Positions 26,839 to 35,697 of a DNA stretch of 53,948 bases are shown one piece after another. How positions within the stretch are numbered: the stretch's first letter is position 1; each line of letters begins with the position of its first letter. The position numbers and the translations under genes are program-made. Under the pieces are notes generated by a model. That model had not been told where the DNA came from and did no database searches. It worked only from the letters and a program-made list of their open reading frames with translations. Origin of the DNA: Mariniblastus sp. (GTDB lineage Bacteria; Planctomycetota; Planctomycetia; Pirellulales; Pirellulaceae); contig WTFU01000064.1 of NCBI GenBank assembly GCA_011523945.1, positions 1-53,948 on the forward strand, in the 5' to 3' direction.

Positions 26839-28059
26839 ATGTCAATGGAATCAAATCAAAATTTTCAGCACAGAAAACCGGTCCCCAGCGGATCGCCATC
26901 GACGACCAGCGGAAAGGCAATCACAAGCCTTATCTTGGGAATGCTCAGTTTATTTGGCGCATGCTTGACTGGAATTCCCGGTCTAATTTTAGGGATTGTT
27001 GGGCTAGGAGAAATTAACAAAAGCAATGGGCGGGTTGGCGGTCGTGGCATTGCAGTTTGTGGAATTGTGTTCAACAGCCTTGGAATCATGTGGACTGCAA
27101 TGTTGTTACTTTTGTTATTGCCAGCTTTGCTCCTCCCAGCAGTAAAAGCGGTGAGAGACAAGGCGAGAGAACAGGTTGAGCAAACGAATATCGAGAATAA
27201 CGCTGAATTAATTAACCAAGGTCGTGCCACCGACGCACTTTCCAAGGCAAGAAAGGAATTTTCAACGCAGATTATCAGGAATGACTATTCTCCTGAACCC
27301 GTTGAGAAACCTGACAATTCAGAATTTGAATTAGTTCATTACCAATCCGGAGCAAACTCTCTTGCCGCCTATGTCACCCCCTCGCCCCAAGACGGTGCGA
27401 AACACTCGGCAATCATCTGGATTACCGGAGGACACCACAACTCAATTGGAGATGTATGGACACCTCGAGAGTGGTCTAACGATCAATCGGCAAGCGCCTT
27501 TCGAAAAGCTGGAATCGTGATGATGTTTGCATCGACACGCGGTGGGAACGACAACCCCGGCAAACGCGAAGGCTTTTTCGGAGAGGTCGACGATATTCTG
27601 GCGGCGGCCGACCACCTCGCAAATTTACCTTATGTCGATCCGGATCAAATTTACCTCGGGGGCCATAGCACGGGAGGGACACTCGCCATGTTAGTCGGTG
27701 AATCTTCGGATAAATTTCGTGCAATTTTCGCACTCGGCCCCGTTGCCTATGCACATGCCTATCAAGGTGAGTTCGTGTATTGCGATCCGCGGAACACCAA
27801 AGAAATGGAACTCCGCTCGCCCATCTACTGGCTCCCCTGTGTTTCCAGTCCAATGTACGTATTTGAAGGTGAGGAAAACGGAAACTGGGATCAGCTCAAA
27901 AAGATGGCTGATGTCAACTTAAATCCCAACATTCAGTTTCACAAAGTCCGTTATCATGACCACTTCTCCCTAATCTCTCCGCTCACCGAAGCATTGGCGG
28001 AACAAATCAGCAATGGGAAAATAAAGGTAGACCGCATTACCAAAGTCTCTTTGGACTGA
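26839..28059 (+). CDS. Membrane-anchored alpha/beta hydrolase with N-terminal DUF4190-like domain
   Basis: It has 406 residues from the ATG at 26839. Residues about 24-102 form a DUF4190-like double-helix membrane module (SLILGMLSLFGACLTGIPGLILGIVGLGEI, then a second hydrophobic run). A linker follows, then a serine-hydrolase domain of the prolyl-oligopeptidase/dienelactone type (about 165-400): IIWITGGHH is the oxyanion strand, GGHSTGG at 275-281 carries nucleophile Ser277, and H375 in RYHDHF is the likely catalytic histidine. DUF4190 is more often found with small membrane proteins than with hydrolases. Substrate unknown. The gene follows the DsrE-like lipoprotein by about 100 bases on the same strand and converges with an ABC exporter. 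Confidence 0.75.
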   Translation: MSMESNQNFQHRKPVPSGSPSTTSGKAITSLILGMLSLFGACLTGIPGLILGIVGLGEINKSNGRVGGRGIAVCGIVFNSLGIMWTAMLLLLLLPALLLPAVKAVRDKAREQVEQTNIENNAELINQGRATDALSKARKEFSTQIIRNDYSPEPVEKPDNSEFELVHYQSGANSLAAYVTPSPQDGAKHSAIIWITGGHHNSIGDVWTPREWSNDQSASAFRKAGIVMMFASTRGGNDNPGKREGFFGEVDDILAAADHLANLPYVDPDQIYLGGHSTGGTLAMLVGESSDKFRAIFALGPVAYAHAYQGEFVYCDPRNTKEMELRSPIYWLPCVSSPMYVFEGEENGNWDQLKKMADVNLNPNIQFHKVRYHDHFSLISPLTEALAEQISNGKIKVDRITKVSLD

Positions 28060-28151
28060 AATTTTACTCCCCGGGCAGAACTTTCATCTATTTGGAAGAC
28101 AAAAAGACTCGCCCCTTCGCTTTCGAGTTATTCCAATCTCTGGCTAACGTT

Positions 28152-29990
28152 CTATTGATATCCCTGCGCCTGAATCGTAAAGAGGCGAGCGTATTGGCCA
28201 TTTTGCACCATCAATTCCTCATGAGATCCTCGCTCAATGACTTGCCCTTTGTCCAAAACGACAATCTGATCAGCCATCCGAACAGTCGAAAATCGATGCG
28301 AAATTAAAATGGCCATTTGCTTTTGAGTCACCTCGCGAAAATGATCGAAGATTCGTACTTCTGCTTCCGCATCCATCGCGGAAGTAGGTTCATCCAGCAC
28401 CAGAATATCAGCCTGCTTTCTCATGAACGCCCGCGACAAAGCGATCTTTTGCCATTGCCCGCCTGACAATTCCCGACCGTCTTTGAACCAGCGACCAAGT
28501 TGCGTGTCATACCCTTTTTCCATTTCTTTAATAAAAAGGTGAGCCATCCCCTTTTCTGCAGCGGCTTGCTGTTGATCGCGTGCGTCAAAATTCGCGACAT
28601 CGCCCACTCCAATATTCTCCCCCACCTCAAGCTGGTATCTAACGAAGTCTTGAAAAATAACACCTATCCGCTCTCGCAGCGCGCGCAACTCCCACTCATT
28701 CAAATCCCTGCCATCCAGCAAAATGCGTCCTTCAGTGGGTAGATAAAGACGCGTTAGCAATTTAATCAACGTGGTCTTTCCTGAACCATTCTCACCGACC
28801 AAAGCTAGTTTTTGACCAGGACACAGATGAAGACTGATTTTATCGAGCGCGGGATTTGTTTGCCCTGGGTAGGTAAACGACACCCCTTCAAAACGCAAAC
28901 CGTCTCCCGGAGTCGTCCCCGACGTGGCAATGCCGTCCTCGGTATCAATCTCTTCTTCAAGAAATTCGTAAAGATTAGAAAGATAAAGATTGTCTTCATA
29001 CATTTTACCGATGGCAGTCAAACTCGCTGCAATTGCCGACTGCCCTTGCTTGAAGATCATCAGGTACATCGTCATTCCCCCGAGAGTGATCCACCCCATG
29101 GCAGCCGACCATCCAATCCAACCATAAGCCCCATAAAAGGCGACACTACTGAGCACCCCCAGCAGGAACCCCCACAACCCACGCCTCAACGTAAGCGCTT
29201 TGTCCTCCTTGTAGAGTTTCTCAAAAATTTCGCGATAACGAGATAAAAACAACCGTCCAGTACCAAACAGCTTGAGCTCTTTGACATAGTCTTCCCGTGC
29301 CAACAACCACTCAAGGTAGTTTCGCTTGCGTGTTTCAGGAACTTGCCACCGAAACAACCGAAAGGCCGCCCCGGAAAAATACGTCTCAACAAAAAACGCG
29401 GGCAGCGCTGCAACCAGCAAACCCACCACTGCGAGCCACGAAAACTGAACCAACAACCACCCATAGGTGGCCAGCGTAATACCGTTTTGAATCAATCCAA
29501 AAGTTCGTGTAACCAAACTCAACGGACGCGAAGACGCTTCCCGTCGCGCTCGTGTTAACTTGTCATAAAACTCAGCGTCTTCAAAATGTGACAGTTCCAG
29601 CTCTTGCGCTTTCTCTAGGATCATTACATTAACGCGCTGCCCCAGGAGTGCACGCAACAACGACTGCGCGACCATCAGTCCGCGCTGCGCTGCCGCCAGC
29701 AAAATGATTAACACGGCCTCTACGCCAATCCACTTTAGCACTACCCAGCGATCAGAAGCCAAACCAGACTCTGCCGCTGGAACTACCGCATCAACGATTA
29801 ACTTGCCGACAAAAGCAATCGGACCCGGAATCACACCAGCAAACACGGTTAGCGATGCCAAGATGAGCGTCAGACGCCTATCGGTTGTCCAGACAAGAGC
29901 AAGGGCCTCCTTGCTATAGCGAAAAACACCAAAAAACCTACCAACTGAAGAAGAAGCGTCACGATCCGAGGGTACAGCAGGTGGAGACAT
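28152..29990 (-). CDS. ABC exporter, fused permease and ATPase
   Basis: The 612-residue half-transporter has a membrane domain at about 35-330 and a nucleotide-binding domain at about 365-610. Walker A is GENGSGKT (399-406), the Q-loop lies in VIFQDFVRYQ, the signature is LSGGQWQK (508-515), Walker B is ILVLDEP (529-535) and the switch histidine is H565 (ILISHRFSTV). All residues needed for ATP hydrolysis are present. It should work as a homodimer or with another half-transporter. It belongs to the MsbA/peptide/multidrug exporter class, but no partner gene or substrate clue is nearby. Confidence 0.93.
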   Translation of the reverse strand: MSPPAVPSDRDASSSVGRFFGVFRYSKEALALVWTTDRRLTLILASLTVFAGVIPGPIAFVGKLIVDAVVPAAESGLASDRWVVLKWIGVEAVLIILLAAAQRGLMVAQSLLRALLGQRVNVMILEKAQELELSHFEDAEFYDKLTRARREASSRPLSLVTRTFGLIQNGITLATYGWLLVQFSWLAVVGLLVAALPAFFVETYFSGAAFRLFRWQVPETRKRNYLEWLLAREDYVKELKLFGTGRLFLSRYREIFEKLYKEDKALTLRRGLWGFLLGVLSSVAFYGAYGWIGWSAAMGWITLGGMTMYLMIFKQGQSAIAASLTAIGKMYEDNLYLSNLYEFLEEEIDTEDGIATSGTTPGDGLRFEGVSFTYPGQTNPALDKISLHLCPGQKLALVGENGSGKTTLIKLLTRLYLPTEGRILLDGRDLNEWELRALRERIGVIFQDFVRYQLEVGENIGVGDVANFDARDQQQAAAEKGMAHLFIKEMEKGYDTQLGRWFKDGRELSGGQWQKIALSRAFMRKQADILVLDEPTSAMDAEAEVRIFDHFREVTQKQMAILISHRFSTVRMADQIVVLDKGQVIERGSHEELMVQNGQYARLFTIQAQGYQ

Positions 29991-30369
29991 TTATTACTCA
30001 AGCAAGGGCCATAACATTTGCAATCAACAGGCTCGAAGAACGCAACCTGATACAAGCATCAGACCTCTCATCTTACACCTTTATTCGAATTACCGACATC
30101 GCCCGACTCAACCGACCTCAACGCATTCAGCTGTTTTGACACCGGTTTTTTAAAAAATTCAACAAGTTAGTTCTACCTGCCTAGCTTCCTCCAATCGAAA
30201 AAACAAAATTTGATCTATCCTCCACAGCGGTCGCAACCTTTCGAAAATGAGGCTAAGTGATTAAGCTAGCTCTTCGACCGCGGGAGTAATTAACATTCGT
30301 TGATTGAAGCTACCCGAAGGAATCCGTCGCATCTAAAATTAAAATCTCTATTTTCGCAAAAGGCATTTG
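29991..30369. other. Intergenic region after the exporter
   Basis: This region of 379 bases is AT-rich in places (GGTTTTTTAAAAAATTC near 30146). It should hold the promoters of the minus-strand exporter and the plus-strand small gene. No gene, repeat or hairpin terminator stands out. Confidence 0.4.
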
Positions 30370-30564
30370 ATGAAGAAAGCTATCATCGTTTCCATAGATT
30401 TAACTAAGTTTAAAGGAAGAAAATGGGAACAAGAAAACCAAGACTCGCTCTTGGAACTTAACGAGCACTTAGCCGATGGCTGGGACGTGGTTCACGCGTT
30501 CCCAACCAGCGGAGCTGACAGTTATTGCACTGCCTGTATTGTTATTCTCGAAAAAAGCAATTGA
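30370..30564 (+). CDS. Small protein, DUF4177-like
   Basis: It has 64 residues from the ATG at 30370 (an adjacent TTG at 30367 is in frame). The sequence has a beta strand (KKAIIVSIDLT), an alpha helix with LLELNEHLADGWDVVHAFPTS, and an ending strand CTACIVILEK. The pattern of a helix followed by GW(D/E)VV and a final xILEK strand resembles DUF4177 proteins, which are short and of unknown role. There is no clear Shine-Dalgarno sequence. It is the first of five small plus-strand genes. Moderate confidence that it is real, because the pattern is protein-like throughout. Confidence 0.6.
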   Translation: MKKAIIVSIDLTKFKGRKWEQENQDSLLELNEHLADGWDVVHAFPTSGADSYCTACIVILEKSN

Positions 30565-30943
30565 GATTTAGCTTTGATGTTTGGCAATTCGGGTTGTTAA
30601 ATTTCCAGCCCAACTTTTTAAAAGCGACTCTTGGGCAGTGACTCTTGGGGTATTCACGAAATACCTAAGACCATCAATCCTCCTGCTCCGAATGTTTTGA
30701 GATTCCAGCGAACGTAGAAGTTTTAAATAAAAAGTGAGCGTCATTTTTTAATTGCGATTTTCAAAAACATTTGCTAAGTACTCTAAATTATGAGAGAAAA
30801 GGGGGCGAGGTTTATAAAACGAAACAAATTCAAGAAATACACGTGCCCCGACCGGAGTTCCGCGAAATACTTCAACCCAAATCTCCTTTCCGTGGCTTGG
30901 CTTGGTGCTCTCACTCACTTTCCACAATTGATATTGGCTTTCA
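30565..30943. other. Intergenic region with an unassigned minus-strand frame
   Basis: The region of 379 bases separates two small genes. A minus-strand frame (30748-30978, 76 codons) that overlaps the next gene start reads plausibly like protein (VFLEFVSFYKPRPLF), but I recognise no family and see no ribosome binding site. It could be a remnant. Confidence 0.35.
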
Positions 30944-31315
30944 ATGAAAAAACCACCACCCGGTACAGAAGAACGCATCGCTAAAATGACCTTCGCATCG
31001 GTCTACCCTCACTACGTGGCCAAAGTCGAAAAAAAAGGAAGAACCAAAGAAGAGTTGCATAAAGTAATTAAATGGCTGACCGGTTACGGCGATAAAAAAT
31101 TGAAGGCAATCGTCGACGACAACGTTAATTTTGAGACTTTTTTTAAAAAGTGCGAACTCAATAAAAACGCTCACCTCATCAAGGGCGTTATTTGCGGTTA
31201 CCGAATCGAAGAACTTGAGAGCCCTTTGATTAGGCAGGTCAGGTATCTTGACAAACTCGTTGACGAACTGGCCAAGGGCCGGAAAATGGAAAAGATCTTA
31301 CGGGTCGACGACTAA
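30944..31315 (+). CDS. DUF2200 family protein
   Basis: The 123-residue protein closely follows the DUF2200 consensus: KMTFASVYPHYVAKVEKKGRTKEELHKVI in the first half, then KWLTGYGDKKL, NAHLIKGVICGYRIEELE and the C-terminal RQVRYLDKLVDELAKGRKMEKILR block. Function unknown; the family is scattered over Bacteroidota, Firmicutes and Proteobacteria, often in genomes with many transferred genes. The high conservation against a planctomycete background makes transfer possible, but this is inference. It is cytoplasmic, without a signal or membrane segment. Confidence 0.9.
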   Translation: MKKPPPGTEERIAKMTFASVYPHYVAKVEKKGRTKEELHKVIKWLTGYGDKKLKAIVDDNVNFETFFKKCELNKNAHLIKGVICGYRIEELESPLIRQVRYLDKLVDELAKGRKMEKILRVDD

Positions 31316-31392
31316 TTGCCTGCTTCCAACGCGACCTTGTTTATTACCGAGCAAGACTGCATGAATATCGATCCTTTACTAGCGATACAATC

Positions 31393-31641
31393 ATGAGTTC
31401 ACATCCACCCTCAAATCAGTCTCAATCACCGGAAAACTCATTATCTCAGCGGCTAGGAATTATTGTAATCTTGGCCCTAACCGCTTTCGGTGGTCTTATC
31501 GGCAGTTATCTCTTGGGCCCCTACGGTCTTAAAAACGCAATTCCATCCCCTTACATCGTCGGATTTGGTTTCGCCGCGTTGCCTACGTTTGTTCTACTGT
31601 TAGCGGGGCGTTTTACGATGCGTTGTTTCCAGAAGAATTAA
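31393..31641 (+). CDS. Small two-helix membrane protein, unknown
   Basis: The 82-residue protein has a polar N-terminus rich in Ser, Pro and Gln and two hydrophobic helices (LGIIVILALTAFGGLIGSYLLG, about 21-42; YIVGFGFAALPTFVLLLAGRF, about 54-74). Nothing identifies a family. It is in the same direction as its small neighbours and 77 bases after the DUF2200 gene. Confidence 0.55.
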   Translation: MSSHPPSNQSQSPENSLSQRLGIIVILALTAFGGLIGSYLLGPYGLKNAIPSPYIVGFGFAALPTFVLLLAGRFTMRCFQKN

Positions 31642-31691
31642 CCGCTTTTTTAAAGCCCACACATTTTTAAAATACGTTATCGGAAAACCAC

Positions 31692-32177
31692 ATGATTTAC
31701 AGAATCAAAGAGAAATTTTGGTCGTGGGGTGACAAGTTTACAATTACTGACGAGCAAGGCAACAAACAGTTTGTAGTTGACGGTCAAGCCTTTTCCTGGG
31801 GTGACAAATTATCTTTCCAGGACCTGGAAGGCAACGAACTCGCTTTCATCAATCAACGATTGATGTCTTTGATGCCCCGTTATCAGATCCTTATTAACGG
31901 AACCGTCTTTGCTGAGGTGATCAAAGAATTTAGTTGGTTTCAACAGAAATTCAAACTCGACGTGCCGGGGCCTAACGATTACGAAATTGATGGATCCTTC
32001 TGGCAACATGAATTTAACTTCACGCGCTCCGGTCGCAAAGTGGCGTCAGTAAGCAAGAAACTTTGGGCTTGGACAGATAGTTACGGAGTCAACATCGTTG
32101 ACGGAGAAGATGATGTTTCGATCCTCTGTGCCTGCATCGTGATTGATCAAGTGCTTCATGACGAAAACAATGACTGA
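31692..32177 (+). CDS. LURP-one-related/YxjI family protein (Tubby-like C2 fold)
   Basis: The 161-residue cytoplasmic protein starts with the family's typical block: YRIKEKFWSWGDKFTITDEQGNKQFVVDGQAFSWGDKLSFQDLEGNELAFINQ is the classic YxjI start, here abbreviated as IKEKFWSWGDKF, FVVDGQAFSWGDKL and ELAFINQRLMSLMPRYQI. The DYEIDGSFWQHEF and KLWAWTDSYGVNI segments also match. The fold is related to Tubby and phospholipid scramblases; the role in bacteria is unclear, possibly membrane association. It is 50 bases after the preceding small membrane-protein gene. Confidence 0.85.
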   Translation: MIYRIKEKFWSWGDKFTITDEQGNKQFVVDGQAFSWGDKLSFQDLEGNELAFINQRLMSLMPRYQILINGTVFAEVIKEFSWFQQKFKLDVPGPNDYEIDGSFWQHEFNFTRSGRKVASVSKKLWAWTDSYGVNIVDGEDDVSILCACIVIDQVLHDENND

Positions 32178-32367
32178 CGGGGCCCGAAAACGTCCCAACC
32201 AGCGTCTCACTTTTCTCATCCAAAAATCTACATCAAATCAGAATGCGACTCAGCAATTAAAAAAAATTTGTTGAAAAAAACCGAATTCTTCCAATATCTC
32301 CCGCGCTCCGGCGAAATTACAATCGAAGTTAATTTAACTCCTTACCCGTGAGAGGTACTCCTAAAAT

Positions 32368-32589
32368 ATGTTTTGGTTTTTTCTAATCATGAGCGTTATG
32401 ATTGCTTTCGTTGGTTTGCTGTTTTTGGCAGCGCCTCAGCGCATGCTGTTCTTGATGCCTGAAACTGACCAACAGCAAATTTTAAAGGGTAGTTACTATT
32501 CTGTAACTGCAAGCATCGGAGGGGCGTTAATGTTATTTGTATGCGCGCCGATGACACTCATTTTCGGCTTCCTCATACTTGCTGCTTAA
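32368..32589 (+). CDS. Small membrane protein, unknown
   Basis: The 73-residue protein consists almost entirely of two hydrophobic helices (FFLIMSVMIAFVGLLFLAAP and GGALMLFVCAPMTLIFGFLILAA) joined by a polar loop. GAGAGGTACTCC before the ATG offers a weak ribosome binding site. It is the last of the small-gene run; no family recognised. Confidence 0.5.
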   Translation: MFWFFLIMSVMIAFVGLLFLAAPQRMLFLMPETDQQQILKGSYYSVTASIGGALMLFVCAPMTLIFGFLILAA

Positions 32590-33222
32590 CCATTGCCCTA
32601 GGATCAAACATCCTCTTTGCAACTAAAAAAATTAACCCTCAACTCGCGGTTGCTTGACTTACGTAACTCTGTGCCATGAATAGCCTAAACCAATTCGCAA
32701 CAGGCTTAACAAACATCAAAATAAAAATGCCACACATCCTAAGCCTATCGACGCGTTGAGGTTGATTAGAGTCAGAGGCAAGTTCTTGCAATCGCATATT
32801 TAAAATTGCAAGTTAGGCACCCATTCGGTTCCTGTTTAATCTCGTTGCGCACATTCATTGGCAAGTGAGATTAGCCAGATATTTTTGAAATTTTCTCGCG
32901 CGACTATCGACTTGGCATACTTCAAGCCAACAAGCACTTAGGTAACAGGCAACGATCTTTTTTAAACAACATCGCTTGCTTCGCACGCTTCGCTATCAGC
33001 CAAATTTCTTTTAACTTGTCGCTATTTGTGTTGTTTTTCGACAATTTTTTCTGGAAAATGCCAACAACAAACATGGGGTATTCTAACACTGCCCGCACTT
33101 CACGCGTTTTCCGCCCCTTGCCCTAGCGCCGCAAACAATATTTTCCGATCGTTGAATACAACTTTAATATTGCGACACCTTAATCATGATTCGTTATCCG
33201 GCTTTGGTTTGAGGATATTATT
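32590..33222. other. Long intergenic region before the glycosidase gene
   Basis: This region of 633 bases holds only short random-looking frames, including a 66-codon plus-strand frame that overlaps the next gene start. The right end carries the ribosome binding site of the glycosidase gene. I found no RNA gene or hairpin terminator; it is one of the emptier places in the window. Confidence 0.4.
33211..33214 (+). promoter_or_regulatory. Ribosome binding site supporting a TTG start
   Basis: GAGG eight bases before the TTG at 33223, with a signal peptide right after that codon, supports a non-ATG start for the glycosidase gene. Confidence 0.55.
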
Positions 33223-34332
33223 TTGAATAATTTTATTTTTACAGCCATCCTCTTTCCCCTCATGACATTGCCGATGTTTTCTCACGGAGCAGAAAAGAGA
33301 GTAGAGGAGAAATGGCAACGAGATCGCGCTTCTCTCTTGGCAAACTTTAACAACATGTACAACCCTTGCGTTGTGGAGGTCGAAGGTGAATATCGTTACC
33401 TAATGTGGTTTTTCGGCTGGGCCAACGATCACACCAATAAAAAATTCCCCGGATGTGACGCAATCTACCACGCACGCTCCAAAGATCTACGACGCTGGGA
33501 GGTTTACAGCGTAAATAACCAATGGGATAAGACGATGAGCCCGGCACTCTGGGTGCCTGTTATTCACGCGAGTGACGATTGGTTCGAAGCCTGGCATACA
33601 GGTGACCCCTCAGTGACGTTGAAAGACGGTGTTTTTTACATGGCCTATAGCGCGACTTCCAAGCACTTTGAACCGCGAGCAGGATTTCCCGCCGAGATGG
33701 TTCAATGTGTTATGGGAGCCAAGTCCAAGGACGGAGTGAATTGGGCAAAAACCGAACAGCCGCTCCTGATTCGCGCAGAGGATACGGCCAATCCACCCCC
33801 CACTCCAGGACGAATCGGGGATTTCCATCGCCCGTCCCTTCATTGGAATGACGGCAAATGGCGACTTTGGTTCGACTATTGGCATCCCGCCAAAGGCGTA
33901 TGCATGGGGTATGCAGAAAACCTCGGTAAATTTGGCGACGAAGGTCAATTTAAGATTCAGCACCCTCTATCCGAGCCAATGATCCCCAACTGGCCCAATC
34001 CAGATGTTATCCGTATCGGCCACCGCTACCATAGTTTTTCAGATCCTGCGGGGTACCCCATCAAAGACGGCGCATCGCACTGGAAAAGCCGGCAACTTCG
34101 AGAGGCTGTTTCTTCTGACGGATTAACCTGGCAACAACTACCATTCATCAAACCGGATGTTGACGTAGATGCCTGCCACGTCCCTCAAGCTCTACTTACA
34201 ACAATTGACGGAAAACAATGGCTGTATCTTTTCTATGCCACCCAAATTGGAAATCGGAAGCGGGATGGAAAATATCACTATCAATATGATCAGATACGCG
34301 CCATGAGGCGAGAAATAGAATTTCGCAACTAA
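33223..34332 (+). CDS. Exported five-bladed beta-propeller glycosidase-like protein (GH43/GH32 clan type)
   Basis: The 369-residue protein begins at a TTG and has a signal peptide (FIFTAILFPLMTLPMFSHG). The body alternates short strands and acidic motifs typical of five-bladed beta-propeller hydrolases: NPCVVEVEGEYRYLMWFFGW, GCDAIYHARSKDLRRWEVY, GDPSVTLKDGVFYMAYSA, DFHRPSLHWNDGKWRLWFDYW and NPDVIRIGHRYHSFSDPAGY. These repeat the D-P-x-V-x-x-x-D/G pattern of each blade. Catalytic residues cannot be fixed by eye. The probable role is cleavage of, or binding to, plant- or algal-type polysaccharides outside the cell. It is a single gene upstream of tRNA-Val on the opposite strand. Confidence 0.75.
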   Translation: MNNFIFTAILFPLMTLPMFSHGAEKRVEEKWQRDRASLLANFNNMYNPCVVEVEGEYRYLMWFFGWANDHTNKKFPGCDAIYHARSKDLRRWEVYSVNNQWDKTMSPALWVPVIHASDDWFEAWHTGDPSVTLKDGVFYMAYSATSKHFEPRAGFPAEMVQCVMGAKSKDGVNWAKTEQPLLIRAEDTANPPPTPGRIGDFHRPSLHWNDGKWRLWFDYWHPAKGVCMGYAENLGKFGDEGQFKIQHPLSEPMIPNWPNPDVIRIGHRYHSFSDPAGYPIKDGASHWKSRQLREAVSSDGLTWQQLPFIKPDVDVDACHVPQALLTTIDGKQWLYLFYATQIGNRKRDGKYHYQYDQIRAMRREIEFRN

Positions 34333-34481
34333 ACCTTGTCTTGCCAAACAAAACCCTATCCCTCCAAACGGAAAGGCAGTGCTGGTTTTTGATTGGAGGA
34401 TTAAACTTACGGTTTGGCTTAATGCGCACTCCAGCCGAATGCGCCGCTGAATCGGCAAGCATGGCAGAGCAAAAACCCCAT

Positions 34482-34520
34482 AAAAAAAGCACGATAGAGA
34501 ATGGAAGGTCTCTACCGTGC
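34482..34520 (-). terminator. Rho-independent terminator of tRNA-Val
   Basis: On the minus strand GCACGGTAGAGA pairs with TCTCTATCGTGC (11 of 12 pairs) around an 8-base loop and is followed by seven T residues. It begins about 8 bases after the tRNA 3' end. Confidence 0.85.
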
Positions 34521-34527
34521 ATGACAG

Positions 34528-34601
34528 TGGGCGTTGAGGGACTCGAACCCCCGACCCTCTCGGTGTAAACGAGATGCTCTAGCCAACTGAGCTAAACGCC
34601 C
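34528..34601 (-). tRNA. tRNA-Val (anticodon UAC)
   Basis: The minus strand folds as a full cloverleaf of 74 bases: acceptor GGGCGTT pairs with AACGCCC, the D-arm is GCTC-AGTTGGCTA-GAGC, the anticodon stem TCTCG/CGAGA encloses loop TTTACAC with anticodon TAC (plus-strand 34565-34567), and the T-arm has TTCGAGT. The discriminator is A, and no CCA is encoded. A strong terminator follows. The FAS1 gene ends 68 bases upstream on the same strand. Confidence 0.97.
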
Positions 34602-34669
34602 GCGAACAATACTTTATTGTCTCGCTGGGTTACTTGTCAATCGCCTATCAGACTAAATTGAGTACCGAA

Positions 34670-35407
34670 TTAATTTGGCAAGAGGACTGAATCGATCACG
34701 TGAATGACACCATTTTTCAGCATGATGTCAGTTTCGGTAACCAACGAATCGTTGATCTTCACTTCGTCTTCGTCTTTTGAATTCTTGCCCACCGAGATCT
34801 TAACAGAACCGCCACCCGCCGTTTCTGCCGATTTCAATTTCGCAACGTCAGCCGAACTGACTTTCTTTGGAACTGCGTGGTACATGAGAACACCAGCCAG
34901 TTTCTCTTTGTTTTCAGGCTTCAGCAAATTCTCAACCGTCCCTTCGGGAAGCTTCGCAAACGCTGCTTCTGTTGGAACGAAAAGTGTGACGTCTTGTTCG
35001 GTTTGGGACAAAGGTGCAACCAAATCAGCTGCCTTTGCTGCCGCTAAAAGTGTTTTGAGCTCAGCAGCCTCGATCGCCTCGGCAAGGGTCAACGCTTGAA
35101 CTTTGTCAAACGCACTCAAAAACTCGGGGATCATCACTTCATTCTCAAAGGCTTTTTTGTCCGCACCTTTTTTTGACTTGAAATCTGCCGTTAGTGACTT
35201 CGAGTCAAACTGGCTCATCAAAAGACGTCCGTAAACGTTCCGATCTTTTTTGCTCTTGCCATGGCAAGTAGTGCAACTAATCGATCGGTCTGGGTATTTC
35301 GCCGCAAGCTGCTTCTTAAAGACGCTATGTGCCGACGCTGGTACGGCAAACACAACGGTACAAACTACGACTAACACTGCACAAAAAAGACTTTTGCCTC
35401 GATTCAC
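34670..35407 (-). CDS. Exported CxxCH (cytochrome-c-like) plus fasciclin (FAS1) protein
   Basis: The 245-residue protein has a signal peptide (LFCAVLVVVCTVVFAVPASA). A heme-type CTTCH lies at 45-49 in a small region (about 28-100), and a FAS1 domain follows from about residue 105 to the end: LTLAEAIEAAELKTLLAAAKAADLVAPL, TLFVPTEAAFAKLPEGT, LMYHAVPKKVSSADV and GVIHVIDSVLLP are its core motifs. FAS1 domains mediate adhesion, and adding a single covalent-heme motif is unusual. Whether heme is really attached is unknown. It lies upstream of tRNA-Val on the same strand. Confidence 0.85.
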   Translation of the reverse strand: MNRGKSLFCAVLVVVCTVVFAVPASAHSVFKKQLAAKYPDRSISCTTCHGKSKKDRNVYGRLLMSQFDSKSLTADFKSKKGADKKAFENEVMIPEFLSAFDKVQALTLAEAIEAAELKTLLAAAKAADLVAPLSQTEQDVTLFVPTEAAFAKLPEGTVENLLKPENKEKLAGVLMYHAVPKKVSSADVAKLKSAETAGGGSVKISVGKNSKDEDEVKINDSLVTETDIMLKNGVIHVIDSVLLPN

Positions 35408-35697
35408 GTCGGTTACTCCTAAATTTCTTGGTTTTTGCGTCGGGCCATTCGATTCGCAATTGCGTTCTTATCAATTTTCGACGATTAACGCCTGACAGTC
35501 CTCTCTATTTTGCCACATCTTTTGGAATAGGCAACCTTTATCCCTCGGAAAACCCCTTCGAAAAGGCTTGTATGCAGCTTCACATCGCATAATCGCAACA
35601 GCAGGCATCGAGAACTGAGCACAAGATAACAATGCGACACCTTAACTCAATGTTCATGCGGCCTTGATTATGGCCAGCTCCGCCAAAAGACGAGGAA

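Noticed and set aside
33026-33226. 66-codon frame before the glycosidase gene
   Set aside because: It overlaps the glycosidase ribosome binding site, has no domain and no ribosome binding site of its own.
34341-34568. Plus-strand frame ending GVEGLEPPTLSV
   Set aside because: This peptide is the well-known translation of the antisense strand of a tRNA gene; it overlaps tRNA-Val and its terminator.
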